Part shown: positions 6,258 to 14,757 of the stretch, piece after piece | Layout: the number at the start of each line of letters is the position of its first letter | Numbering within the stretch: position 1 is the stretch's first letter | Assembly (NCBI GenBank): GCA_947632245.1 | Contig: CANRON010000006.1 | Location: 1 to 36,809 of the forward strand | Direction of reading: 5' to 3' | DNA length: 36,809 nucleotides | DNA from: an uncultured Ignatzschineria sp. | GTDB lineage: Bacteria > Pseudomonadota > Gammaproteobacteria > Cardiobacteriales > Wohlfahrtiimonadaceae | Made by a program: the position numbers and the translations under genes | The notes under the pieces: generated by a model | Told to the model about the DNA's origin: nothing | Database searches by the model: none | Seen by the model: only the letters and a program-made list of their open reading frames with translations

Positions 6258-8612
6258 ATGAATGAAAAAAAGAAACTCCTAACCACCGGCGAACGCATTA
6301 ACCGCTCAGTTGCATACCTAATGCGACTTCTCATCTCTGTAATCGTGATTGTTGCACTCATTACAATTCCAATTTTTGGTTACTTCTTGGTGAAAGCGGA
6401 TCATGAAATTACGCCGGAGTTTAAAAATCGACAGTGGGCGTTGCCTGCGCGCGTTTATGCAAGACCATTAGAGCTATATAGTGGAAAAAACCTCAAGCCA
6501 AGCGATATGCAGCAAGAGCTAGAGTGGATTTTATACCGCCCCTCAAAATCGCTCAGCCAACCAGGCACGTATCACTTTAATGAAGAAAAAAACGCTGTCA
6601 GCGTACATACTCGGCCATTTACTTATAGCGATGGTACTGAAAAGTCCCAAATTATTGACGTACAATTTAGCCGAAATGAGATTAAATCTATTAAAGATCG
6701 TAATACGGGAGATGAAATCTCTTTAACCCGTATCGAGCCGCTGATGATTGCGTCAATCTATCCGAATCATAATGAAGACAGAATCCTCCTAAAACGCGAA
6801 GAGATTCCGCCGATGCTTATAGATACGCTATTAGCAATGGAAGACCGCTCTTACTACGATCACTTCGGCATCAACCCAAAGGGTATTTTACGCGCGCTTA
6901 TTACCAACTTTAAAGCGGGTAAAAATGTGCAAGGGGGCTCAACGCTGACTCAGCAGCTCATCAAAAACTACTTTTTAACCAGCGAAAAAACATTAGAGCG
7001 TAAAATTCAAGAGATGTTCTTTGCGATTGTTCTCGATTGGCGCTTTGATAAAGATGAGATATTAGAAGCTTATGTGAATGAGATCTATCTCTCGCAAGAT
7101 GGCGATCGGGCGATTCATGGCTTTGGTCTTGCAAGTGAGTTTTTCTTTGGAAAACCCGTCAATGAATTAACGATTGGTGAAATCGCAACGCTCGTTGCGG
7201 TAATCCCTAGCCCTAGCAGCTACAACCCTCGCAGAAACCCAGAGATCGCGATCAAACGCCGCAATTTAATCATTGATGTTCTTGTCGAGCAAAACCTGCT
7301 CAGCCCTGAAGATGCGATCATCGTCAAAGCTGAACCCCTCGAAATTCTCGACAACCCGCCGCCCGCAAAAACAAAATTCCCAGCCTTTATTGAATTAGTT
7401 TACAAACAGCTCAAAGCTCAATACTCTCCTGAACAATTGAATTCTGGTGGTCTGCGTATCTTCACAACGCTCGATCCTATCGCTCAGGATTATGCCGAAA
7501 AATCAGTGATCAGTACACTTGCAAGAATTGAAAAAGATCGCGGTCTTTCTCCCAACATCCTTCAAGGCTCAATTGTGATTGCTGAAAACAATACCGGTGA
7601 AATCGCGGCAATTGTTGGCGATCGGAATGTTCGCCAAGCAGGATTTAATCGCGCATTAAATACAAATCGTCCTATCGGCTCGCTCGTTAAGCCATTTGTC
7701 TATCTTCGCGCACTCGAAGAGCCAAGCAGATATTCGCTCGCAACGCCCCTTGATGATGAGTCCCCGATTGAGCTCCCTGTGGGCGGGAAAATCTGGAGCC
7801 CGAATAACTATGATAGAAGATTACATGGTTGGGTTCCCTTGATTACAGCGCTTGCAAAATCATATAACTTACCCGTTATACGTGTAGGTTTAGATATCGG
7901 ACTCGAAAATGTGGTGGATACTTTATATCGACTAGGCGTGAATCCTATCCAATATAATATCCCCGCAGTCCCGGCATCACTACTGGGATCAGTGGATCTC
8001 CCTCCGATCGAAGTGGCACAAATCTACTCCACAATTGCTAACCAGGGATATTACACACCATTGCGCTCTATCCGGGAAGTCACTGATAGTGAAAGTAAGC
8101 TTCTAGATCAGGCGGGAGTAGATCCTATCCAAGCCATAGAGCCTGCACCTAACTATCTCATTACAGATGCAATGATGGATGTTGTTAACCAAGGCACTGC
8201 CGGATCACTACGCAGTCATATAGGCAATGTAAAAGCTGCAGCTAAAACCGGAACTACTAATGATTATCGCGATAGTTGGTTTGCAGGATTCACAGGCAAC
8301 TATACGGCTGTATCGTGGGTGGGCCGTGATGATAACAAGCCTATTCATCGTCTTACAGGAACATCAGGCGCACTACCTATTTGGGCAAATGCCATGAAAA
8401 ACTTACACCTTGAAAGTATCCACCACGATCGTCCCGCGAATGTCATTGATGTTACGGTAGATTTATCAACAGGATTACTCCCGCCGGTGAATCCTTGTCC
8501 TGATACCAAGATCCGCACCCTTCCCTTCATTAGGGGCTATGAGCCAACTTATGCGAGTGAATGTTATTACGGTCCTGCCGGCACGGGATCTGGTGGCTTT
8601 ATTTTTGATTAA
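6258..8612 (+). CDS. mrcB: Penicillin-binding protein 1B (bifunctional glycosyltransferase/transpeptidase)
   Basis: This 784-residue class A PBP polymerises lipid II and cross-links peptidoglycan at the outer face of the inner membrane. Order: cytoplasmic N-terminus, one membrane helix (about residues 15-45), a UB2H domain (ALPARVYARPLELYSGKNL), the GT51 glycosyltransferase (catalytic E195 in MEDRSYYDHFG, then GGSTLTQQLIKN and RKIQEMFFAIVLDWRF), and the transpeptidase. The transpeptidase motifs are S475-x-x-K478 (GSLVKPF), S535-Y-N537 and K663-T-G. The UB2H domain identifies PBP1B rather than PBP1A; in E. coli this domain binds the activator LpoB. The ATG at 6258 is preferred to a TTG at 6240, although neither has a strong ribosome site. 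A TPR lipoprotein gene follows after 124 bases and may encode its activator. Confidence 0.96.
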   Translation: MNEKKKLLTTGERINRSVAYLMRLLISVIVIVALITIPIFGYFLVKADHEITPEFKNRQWALPARVYARPLELYSGKNLKPSDMQQELEWILYRPSKSLSQPGTYHFNEEKNAVSVHTRPFTYSDGTEKSQIIDVQFSRNEIKSIKDRNTGDEISLTRIEPLMIASIYPNHNEDRILLKREEIPPMLIDTLLAMEDRSYYDHFGINPKGILRALITNFKAGKNVQGGSTLTQQLIKNYFLTSEKTLERKIQEMFFAIVLDWRFDKDEILEAYVNEIYLSQDGDRAIHGFGLASEFFFGKPVNELTIGEIATLVAVIPSPSSYNPRRNPEIAIKRRNLIIDVLVEQNLLSPEDAIIVKAEPLEILDNPPPAKTKFPAFIELVYKQLKAQYSPEQLNSGGLRIFTTLDPIAQDYAEKSVISTLARIEKDRGLSPNILQGSIVIAENNTGEIAAIVGDRNVRQAGFNRALNTNRPIGSLVKPFVYLRALEEPSRYSLATPLDDESPIELPVGGKIWSPNNYDRRLHGWVPLITALAKSYNLPVIRVGLDIGLENVVDTLYRLGVNPIQYNIPAVPASLLGSVDLPPIEVAQIYSTIANQGYYTPLRSIREVTDSESKLLDQAGVDPIQAIEPAPNYLITDAMMDVVNQGTAGSLRSHIGNVKAAAKTGTTNDYRDSWFAGFTGNYTAVSWVGRDDNKPIHRLTGTSGALPIWANAMKNLHLESIHHDRPANVIDVTVDLSTGLLPPVNPCPDTKIRTLPFIRGYEPTYASECYYGPAGTGSGGFIFD

Positions 8613-8736
8613 TAATGCAATAAAGCTTGCATAGAAACTCCTACTGTATTACCGCAATAATCTGTGGTAAATTATAGCGACCACATATGCGTGTCAAATT
8701 TACTACACGCAACAGAATTTGTTTAAGGATATTTTC

Positions 8737-9429
8737 GTGAAAAGAAATGCCATTTTTTTATTCAGTCTTTTAGTATTAACAGCCTGTGCTACCACCGCAC
8801 CTGAAGGTGCTCGCGTTCGTCCTGTACAAGGACAACCAACCGGACCTTCATTCCAAGGTGATGGTGCGACAAAAGCATATGCGTTACAAGACATCCCTGT
8901 TCAAGCTCCTCAATCAAATGAGGTCGGATTCCTAGGTACACAAAATACTCAGAATCCGGATGGTTCACCCGTCTTCCCTGCACCAACGTCTAATTGGCCT
9001 GTTGTGAATAACCAAAACCCAACAGCCGCAATAACGCAACCTGCACAGACACTTCCGCCAATACAAACGCCTTCAAGCTCAAATATTCCGGAAGTTGTGA
9101 CACCAGCTCAAACAAAACCTGCAGTACAAACTCCCCCTGCTCCAACGGGTGGAAATGCAGTCAAAGTGCTTCTTGATGATGCACGCAAAGCTGTCCAAGA
9201 AAATCGCCTAGATAAAGCAGCAAGCTCTCTTGAGCGCGCTGTAAGATTAGAACCTAGAAATGCGAGTATCTGGTATGACTTAGCGCAAATTCGTCTACAT
9301 CAGAAGAACTATGCAGCTGCAGAGCAAATGGCAAACAAATCTATTAGCTTCACGAAGAACGAAGATCTCATTAAACGAAATCAACAAATTATCACTGCGG
9401 CACAAAGTGCACGATCAGCTGGCAACTAG
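8737..9429 (+). CDS. TPR lipoprotein downstream of PBP1B (LpoP-like candidate)
   Basis: A 230-residue lipoprotein. It starts at a GTG with AAGGA seven bases upstream, which beats an in-frame TTG at 8719. The signal peptide MKRNAIFLFSLLVLTAC ends in lipobox LTAC with C17; the next residue is Ala, so outer-membrane sorting is expected. A long disordered linker rich in Pro, Gln, Thr and Asn (about residues 55-138) reaches to a C-terminal TPR pair (about 141-205: DDARKAVQENRLDKAASSLE, then RAVRLEPRNASIWYDLAQIR). In Pseudomonas aeruginosa the PBP1B activator LpoP is a TPR-containing lipoprotein encoded beside the PBP1B gene. The same architecture and position make this a strong LpoP candidate. No similarity to enterobacterial LpoB is apparent. 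The role is an inference; an unrelated TPR lipoprotein is possible. Confidence 0.72.
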   Translation: MKRNAIFLFSLLVLTACATTAPEGARVRPVQGQPTGPSFQGDGATKAYALQDIPVQAPQSNEVGFLGTQNTQNPDGSPVFPAPTSNWPVVNNQNPTAAITQPAQTLPPIQTPSSSNIPEVVTPAQTKPAVQTPPAPTGGNAVKVLLDDARKAVQENRLDKAASSLERAVRLEPRNASIWYDLAQIRLHQKNYAAAEQMANKSISFTKNEDLIKRNQQIITAAQSARSAGN

Positions 9430-9574
9430 ATCATTATTGATAATTTAATAGTTCATTTAAAACGTAAGCTTGATCTAGCCCACTTGACAAATCGTCTCTT
9501 GGGCTTCATCTGCATTTAAAATAATAAATATTAATTATGAGCAATAGAGCCATTCCTTATTTGCCCTTGCTGCA

Positions 9575-9608
9575 TGCTTATCAAGCACAGTAAACAGCCA
9601 TAAGCTGT
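9575..9608 (+). promoter_or_regulatory. Two small hairpins in the rne leader
   Basis: In the 203-base gap before rne, TGCTT-ATC-AAGCA (9575-9587) and ACAGC-CATAA-GCTGT (9594-9608) can form consecutive hairpins just upstream of the ribosome site CTGGAG. In E. coli, RNase E autoregulates through structured elements in its own 5' leader, so these are candidates for the same purpose. There is a TTGACA at 9484-9489 but no convincing -10 partner. An AGCCCA/TGGGCT pair flanks it without a T run, so it is not a good lpoP-like terminator. No coding potential is seen in the gap. Confidence 0.3.
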
Positions 9609-9632
9609 CTCTATTTCTCTACTGGAGAAAAA

Positions 9633-12600
9633 ATGAAGCGGATGCTAATTAACGCAACTCAACAAGAAGAGATGCGAGTTGCACTTGTCGATGGACAACA
9701 CCTCTTTGATTTAGATATTGAAAACGCGGCAACAAAACAGAAAAAAGCGAATATCTACAAAGGAAAAATCACACGTATTGAGCCCTCTTTAGAAGCTTGC
9801 TTTGTCGATTATGGATCGGAGCGTCATGGCTTCCTCCCTTTTAAAGAAATTTCACGAGACTACTTTAAAAATCCAAGCGACCACCAACTTGCCATTAAAG
9901 ATCAGCTTGAAGAAGGTCTTGAGCTTATTATCCAAGTTGAACGTGAAGAGCGCGGCAATAAAGGCGCGGCACTGACAACGTTCATTTCTCTCGCGGGTCG
10001 TTATTTGGTATTAATGCCAAACAATCCGCGCGCAGGCGGTGTATCTCGTCGTATTTCAGGCAAAAATCGCGCAGAAATCCGTGATGCGATGTCTGATTTA
10101 GTGATTCCTGAAGATATGGGTCTTATTGTCCGTACTGCGGGAATGGGTCGCGTTACGGAAGAACTTCAGTGGGATCTTGATTATCTCGTCATGCTTTGGG
10201 AAGCGATTTTAGATGCTGGAAAAAATCCTGCGCCCCTTCTAATCTTCCAAGAGAGCAATATTATCATTCGTGCGCTTCGCGATTACTATCGCAGTGACAT
10301 CGGTGAAATCCTCATTGATGACGAGGAAGTATTCAAGGAAGCTGAAGTATTTATCAATACAATCATGCCGCAAATTGGCGACAAGATTAAGTTATATGAT
10401 GATCAGATTCCGCTCTTTACCCGCTTCCAAGTTGAATCTCAAATTCAGACAGCATACGAGCGTAATGTTCGCCTTCCTTCAGGCGGTGCGCTAGTATTTG
10501 ACCACACAGAAGCCTTAGTTTCGATTGATATTAACTCTGGCCGCTCCACAAAAGGTGCGGATATTGAAGATACAGCCCTTAACACCAACCTTGAAGCCGC
10601 TGAAGAGATTGCCAGACAATTGAAGCTTCGCGATTTAGGGGGGCTTGTTGTCATCGACTTTATTGACATGCTCGATAGCAAAAATCAGCGTAAAGTTGAA
10701 ACTGCGCTGCATGATGCGCTTGCTTCGGATCGTGCACGTATTCAAGTTGGTCAGATTTCTCGCTTTGGTCTTCTTGAAATGTCCCGTCAACGTCTACGCC
10801 CATCACTTGATGAAACTTCGCATATTGTCTGCCCCCGCTGTGAAGGCCAAGGGACAATTCGTGATACTAAATCACTTGCTTTAGGCATCTTGCGCCTTAT
10901 TGAAGAAGAATCGCTCAAAGAGCGTACATCTGAGCTTGTTATCCAAGTTCCAGTGAATGTTGCTGTGTATCTATTAAATGAGAAACGCACAGATGTGGAA
11001 GATGTAGAAAAACGCCTCAAAGTTCGCGTTATTATCATCCCAGATAGCAATTTTGAAACACCGCATTTCAAAATGACACGCTACCGTGTAAATGATGAAG
11101 AAGTTGGCAATGACAGCAGCAGCCACATCATCAAAGAAGAACTCACGATTGATGATATTCGTAACCAGGCGGTTATTCAGAATAAAAAAATGATGGAGAA
11201 ACCCGCAGTATCAGGGATTTCACCCATCGCACCACCCCCAAAAGTGGCTGAAAAAACAGAACAAGTAAAAGAAGCCATGCCAGTGAAGGCGGATGGATTT
11301 TTGACAACGATTATCTCTTTCTTTAAAGATCTTTTTGCCGGCGCAGATGAAAAGAAAGACGCTCAAAAACAATCAGAGAAAGAATCTCGCGATAATAATA
11401 GAAACAACCGTAACAACAATAATCGCAATAACAATCGCACGAATAATCGTAACAACAATAATCAACGTCAACGTAATCAACGCCATAATCATCCTAGCCG
11501 CAATACGGTCGAAACGGTAGAGCGCGAAGTCGATACGAATACGGCATTTGCACAAACAAATGCAGCGCAACCTGAGCCTGCGAACCCTCGTAACAATCGC
11601 CGCAATAATCAAGAGCGAAATAACAACCAAGAGCGCGGTAATCAGCAGAATCAACGTCGTAACAATCGTCAAAATAACGAGCAAGGACAAGATAAGGCGC
11701 AGGATAATAATCCACGTAATACGCAAACGGATGCGAATGACAATAACAATCGAAACCGTCAACCGCAGAATCAAGATGCCCAAAGCCGTGATACCAATAA
11801 GCCTGATAATGCACCTCAAGGGCGCAATCGTAACCGTGACAACAGAGAGTCCCGAGGTGAAAACAGGGATACTAGAGAACTGCCGACTAAAGAGCAAGCC
11901 CAAGTAGTGACTACCCCAGAGACTCCTACTCAAGAAGTCTCTAACGAGAAAACACAAGAGGAGCGAGCACCGCGTCAACGCAATCGTCGCAATCGCAATG
12001 ATCGCAATAACCCTAAACCTCAAAATGCTGCAAAGGTAAATGAGAGTGGTGAAGAGATCATTGAGGTTACTGTTGAAAATGAAACGCGCGAACGCACTAT
12101 CAGAAAAGGACGTCCACGTATTCCTAAAGCGGCTGTAGCTGCTGTATCAACGGATACGGCAAATCAAGCAGAGACTGTCATTGCGCCCACTGTGAAGGGA
12201 AATGATGCCGAGAAAGGAAAAGAAGTGGTTACAACTGCTCCTTCTGAAACACCAAAACAGCCAACACAACAAGCGCAATCAACGGATACACAAACCGTAT
12301 CTCCTGATACTCAGGCATCTGTGGCAAAATCGGTAGAAAACATTACACCAGAAAAAGCATCTGAAAAAACAGAGGGTGTTGCGGATCAATCGTCAAGCGC
12401 ACCTAAAGAGCCAATAGCTAAGGTGGTTGCAGTTGAGACAGTGAAAACAGAGATGGCTGAAAAAGCTGAAACACCTGTTGCGGCTATTCCCGATACTGTA
12501 ATGCCGGTGACTAAAACAGAAACAAAAACTGAGCGTCCAACACAAGCAGAGCCTTCATCCGTTACTCCTGAGCCAGTTCAAACAACTGTCACAGAAGAAG

Positions 12601-12764
12601 TGAAAGAGATTATCCCTGCCTCTATCAAGCCAGCACCGGAAGTCGTTGCGGAATCTACGGATATTGAGCCCGTAGCTGAAGAGGTGAAAGAGAGTACAGA
12701 TACTGCCTCTAAAGTTGAATCAGAACAGCCTAAAACAAACAATGCTGAGGTTTCTAGCCACTAA
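9633..12764 (+). CDS. rne: Ribonuclease E
   Basis: RNase E is the main single-strand endoribonuclease for mRNA decay and for processing of rRNA and tRNA. The 1043-residue protein begins [20 protein letters not shown]. Its catalytic half (about 1-510) contains the S1 domain, magnesium ligands D299 (SIDINSG) and D342 (VIDFID), and the zinc-link cysteines C400 and C403 (CPRC). Each lies four residues before the E. coli equivalent. An amphipathic stretch at about 554-570 ([17 protein letters not shown]) fits the membrane-targeting helix. The remaining half is disordered: first an Arg/Asn-rich tract (about 585-800), then an acidic Pro/Thr/Glu-rich tail ending NNAEVSSH. The arginine tracts probably bind RNA; the degradosome partner sites are not recognisable. 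A GGAG ribosome site lies seven bases before ATG. The length is close to E. coli RNase E (1061) and longer than RNase G. Confidence 0.97.
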   Translation: MKRMLINATQQEEMRVALVDGQHLFDLDIENAATKQKKANIYKGKITRIEPSLEACFVDYGSERHGFLPFKEISRDYFKNPSDHQLAIKDQLEEGLELIIQVEREERGNKGAALTTFISLAGRYLVLMPNNPRAGGVSRRISGKNRAEIRDAMSDLVIPEDMGLIVRTAGMGRVTEELQWDLDYLVMLWEAILDAGKNPAPLLIFQESNIIIRALRDYYRSDIGEILIDDEEVFKEAEVFINTIMPQIGDKIKLYDDQIPLFTRFQVESQIQTAYERNVRLPSGGALVFDHTEALVSIDINSGRSTKGADIEDTALNTNLEAAEEIARQLKLRDLGGLVVIDFIDMLDSKNQRKVETALHDALASDRARIQVGQISRFGLLEMSRQRLRPSLDETSHIVCPRCEGQGTIRDTKSLALGILRLIEEESLKERTSELVIQVPVNVAVYLLNEKRTDVEDVEKRLKVRVIIIPDSNFETPHFKMTRYRVNDEEVGNDSSSHIIKEELTIDDIRNQAVIQNKKMMEKPAVSGISPIAPPPKVAEKTEQVKEAMPVKADGFLTTIISFFKDLFAGADEKKDAQKQSEKESRDNNRNNRNNNNRNNNRTNNRNNNNQRQRNQRHNHPSRNTVETVEREVDTNTAFAQTNAAQPEPANPRNNRRNNQERNNNQERGNQQNQRRNNRQNNEQGQDKAQDNNPRNTQTDANDNNNRNRQPQNQDAQSRDTNKPDNAPQGRNRNRDNRESRGENRDTRELPTKEQAQVVTTPETPTQEVSNEKTQEERAPRQRNRRNRNDRNNPKPQNAAKVNESGEEIIEVTVENETRERTIRKGRPRIPKAAVAAVSTDTANQAETVIAPTVKGNDAEKGKEVVTTAPSETPKQPTQQAQSTDTQTVSPDTQASVAKSVENITPEKASEKTEGVADQSSSAPKEPIAKVVAVETVKTEMAEKAETPVAAIPDTVMPVTKTETKTERPTQAEPSSVTPEPVQTTVTEEVKEIIPASIKPAPEVVAESTDIEPVAEEVKESTDTASKVESEQPKTNNAEVSSH
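11380..11850 (+). repeat. Low-complexity Arg/Asn-coding tract inside rne
   Basis: The DNA is a string of AAT/AAC and CGT/CGC codons. A 16-base unit, CGTAACAACAATAATC, occurs exactly at 11409-11424 and 11448-11463, with looser copies around 11590-11680. It encodes the RNN/RNNN-type repeats of the RNase E scaffold. The tract is likely to vary in length by slippage. It also opens long meaningless frames on both strands, which I do not call as genes. Confidence 0.75.
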
Positions 12765-12796
12765 GCAAGCGATTAAGAATATCTATAAGAGCCTTT

Positions 12797-12848
12797 CGAT
12801 AATTCAATAACCCTTTTCATTGAATTATCGAATGAAAGCCCCTATTAT
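12797..12848 (+). promoter_or_regulatory. Peroxiredoxin promoter embedded in a 12-bp inverted repeat
   Basis: CGATAATTCAAT (12797-12808) and ATTGAATTATCG (12819-12830) form a perfect inverted repeat with a 10-base spacer. The right arm contains TTGAAT (12820-12825), which has TATTAT (12843-12848) exactly 17 bases downstream: a good sigma70 promoter for the peroxiredoxin gene. No T run follows the repeat, so it is a poor terminator for rne. An operator overlapping the -35 box is the simplest reading. The regulator is not recognised. Confidence 0.5.
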
Positions 12849-12924
12849 AGAACATGTAAGGAGATCAAGAAGTCCTTGGTCTTATAACAATTTCCGAATC
12901 ACTTTGTAAATTAAGGAGTTTTCA

Positions 12925-13506
12925 ATGTCTTTTGAAACAGACTTTACTTATCGTATCCCTAAAACTGTTGGCGATACTTTAGAAGCATTTGAAGTTGTTG
13001 CAGCAAAACCAGGCTTTAACAATCCTGAAGAAAATGGTGTTTCAGCGTTCGAAACGATCACTGAAGAATCATTCCCAGGAAAATGGAAAGTTATCTACTT
13101 CTATCCAAAAGATTTTACTTTTGTGTGCCCAACTGAAATCGTTGAGTTTGACAAAATTGCTAAAGAATTTGAAGACCGTGATGCGGTTCTCATGGGTGGA
13201 TCTACAGACAACGAATTCTGTAAATTAGCATGGAGACGCGCACATCCTGATTTAGACAAATTAGGTCATTACTCTTTTGCTGACCCAGCAGGCGAATTAG
13301 TGGATATGCTTGGTGTACGTGATGAAGCTTCTGGCGTTTGTTTACGTGCAACTTTCATCGTAGACCCACACAATGTTATCCAACACGTTTCTGTTAACCC
13401 AGATAGCGTTGGTCGTAATGTTCCTGAAGTATTACGTATCCTTGATGCGCTTCAAACTGATGAGCTTTGCCCATGTAACCGTCCTGTAGGCGGCGACACT
13501 CTCTAA
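12925..13506 (+). CDS. Typical 2-Cys peroxiredoxin (AhpC/TSA family)
   Basis: A cytosolic peroxidase that reduces hydrogen peroxide, organic peroxides and possibly peroxynitrite. The 193-residue protein has the peroxidatic cysteine C68 in FTFVCPTE, and GGSTDNEFCKLAWR in the middle. Near the C-terminus DELCPCNRP holds C182 and C184, one of which is the resolving cysteine. The N-terminus and the length are closest to the AhpC form found in Legionella-, Coxiella- and Mycobacterium-like bacteria, which is reduced by AhpD or thioredoxin rather than by AhpF. Neither ahpD nor ahpF is adjacent. AAGGAG seven bases before ATG and frequent use of preferred codons suggest high expression. A dedicated promoter and a strong terminator make it a single-gene unit. 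Confidence 0.93.
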   Translation: MSFETDFTYRIPKTVGDTLEAFEVVAAKPGFNNPEENGVSAFETITEESFPGKWKVIYFYPKDFTFVCPTEIVEFDKIAKEFEDRDAVLMGGSTDNEFCKLAWRRAHPDLDKLGHYSFADPAGELVDMLGVRDEASGVCLRATFIVDPHNVIQHVSVNPDSVGRNVPEVLRILDALQTDELCPCNRPVGGDTL

Positions 13507-13543
13507 TTCACATTGATGAATTAAGAGCTGTAAATAGGCACAC

Positions 13544-13577
13544 AAAGCCGCTTAAGTAATACTTAGGCGGCTTTTTT
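13544..13577 (+). terminator. Strong intrinsic terminator of the peroxiredoxin gene
   Basis: A 13-bp stem runs from 13545 (AAGCCGCTTAAGT) to 13573 (ACTTAGGCGGCTT) around a 3-base loop, with one T-G pair, and is followed by a run of T to 13577. It lies 40 bases after the stop codon. Between it and the convergent xerC stop I see no other feature. Confidence 0.9.
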
Positions 13578-13703
13578 ACACAGGATTTTCAGATACTAAA
13601 ACAAATATATATTAAAAGTCTGACACTATAACAAGACATATGTTACAGCCCAAAGCCCCAAAGAGACCTTTTGGTGATCTATTGAGCCATTACACTAGCA
13701 CAA

Positions 13704-14753
13704 CTATTCTTTATCTGTTTCGCCATTTTTAACGGGCTTTTTAGCGCCCACCTTAGCGCTCGCCTTAGTGTTCTTTGCGCGCGGATGAGCGGCATCAAAA
13801 ACCTTCGCCAGATGATTGTAGTTTAAATGTGTATACACTTGGGTTGTGGAAATATCAGCATGCCCTAGCAACTCCTGTACAAGGCGAATATCTTGGCTCG
13901 ATTCCAACATATGTGTTGCCATTGAATGTCGCAGTAAATGGGGGTGTAAATTAATATTGACTCCACTCTTCTCCGCATAAGCCTTTATTCTACGGCTAAT
14001 CTGCCGATCTGTCAGTCGCTCACCGCGTTTAGATATAAAGAGTGCACCTGGCTGCCGATTTGCTTCTTGAGAAAAATCTTTATCGAATAAATCAGCGCCA
14101 CTACTTTCAACAGACCAATCTTGCCGTATAGATAACCATTGATTAATCGCTGCAATCGCTTTTTCCCCAATAGGTATGAGACGATCCTTTCCACCTTTAC
14201 CATCTACAATCAAAACGAGCCCTTCTTCAAAATTAATATGACTCACATTAAGATCTGTTACTTCCGCTAATCGTAAACCACTCGAATAAACAAGCTCCAA
14301 GATCGCAAGATCTCGCACCTCAAATTCATTCTCTGGTATTCGGTCTAAAATTGTCCCTAATAATTCCGCCTCAATCACCTTCGGTAATCTTTTTTGCTTC
14401 TTAGGGGGAGTGACTAATCGTGCATAGTTAAGGGGTATCTGCTCTTTTTCTAACAGAAACTGAAAAAAGATCCGTATTGATGCCAACTGCGTTTCAATAC
14501 TTGCACTACTCAGTTTTTGCTGATCTTTCTGTAATCCGCCCTTTGCACGGCTAATGACGAAATCTCGCAGCACTCTATCATCACACTTGTGCCAAGACTG
14601 AATTGCATGTTGCTCTAAAAATAGAATGAGCTGTTTTAAAGCAACATGCTTTACGCGTACACTATGCGCACTATAACGCACAGCATAATCATTCAAAAAT
14701 AAATTCGCCTCTGAATTCAGAGGCGATTGTGTATTAAAATAATTTTGTGTCAT
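13704..14753 (-). CDS. xerC: Tyrosine recombinase XerC
   Basis: XerC works with XerD at the dif site to resolve chromosome dimers at division. The 349-residue protein has an N-terminal SAM-like core-binding domain (to about 115) and the catalytic domain with R161 (SSGLRLAE), K186 (GKGGKDR), H272-x-x-R275 (HPHLLRH), H298 (LLGHAD) and nucleophile Y307 (TTQVYTHL). It is about 50 residues longer than E. coli XerC (298). Part of the excess is an insertion near 212-235; the rest is a Lys/Ala-rich C-terminal tail after AAHPRAK. SSGLRLAE and LLGHADISTTQVYTH point to XerC rather than XerD or an integrase. The aspA stop lies just 4 bases upstream of its start, so the two are probably co-transcribed; E. 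coli xerC is instead linked to dapF and yigA. Confidence 0.92.
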   Translation of the reverse strand: MTQNYFNTQSPLNSEANLFLNDYAVRYSAHSVRVKHVALKQLILFLEQHAIQSWHKCDDRVLRDFVISRAKGGLQKDQQKLSSASIETQLASIRIFFQFLLEKEQIPLNYARLVTPPKKQKRLPKVIEAELLGTILDRIPENEFEVRDLAILELVYSSGLRLAEVTDLNVSHINFEEGLVLIVDGKGGKDRLIPIGEKAIAAINQWLSIRQDWSVESSGADLFDKDFSQEANRQPGALFISKRGERLTDRQISRRIKAYAEKSGVNINLHPHLLRHSMATHMLESSQDIRLVQELLGHADISTTQVYTHLNYNHLAKVFDAAHPRAKNTKASAKVGAKKPVKNGETDKE

Positions 14754-14757
14754 TCCA

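Noticed and set aside
9484-9489. Consensus TTGACA upstream of rne as a promoter
   Set aside because: No acceptable -10 box lies 16-18 bases downstream; the AT-rich DNA that could act as one is too far away.
11373-12023. Long minus-strand frame of about 216 codons and several others inside rne
   Set aside because: It is the antisense of the Arg/Asn-rich repeat tract. The predicted product is a monotonous Ile/Leu/Val/Thr/Arg string with no ribosome site, and the plus-strand rne frame fully explains the DNA.
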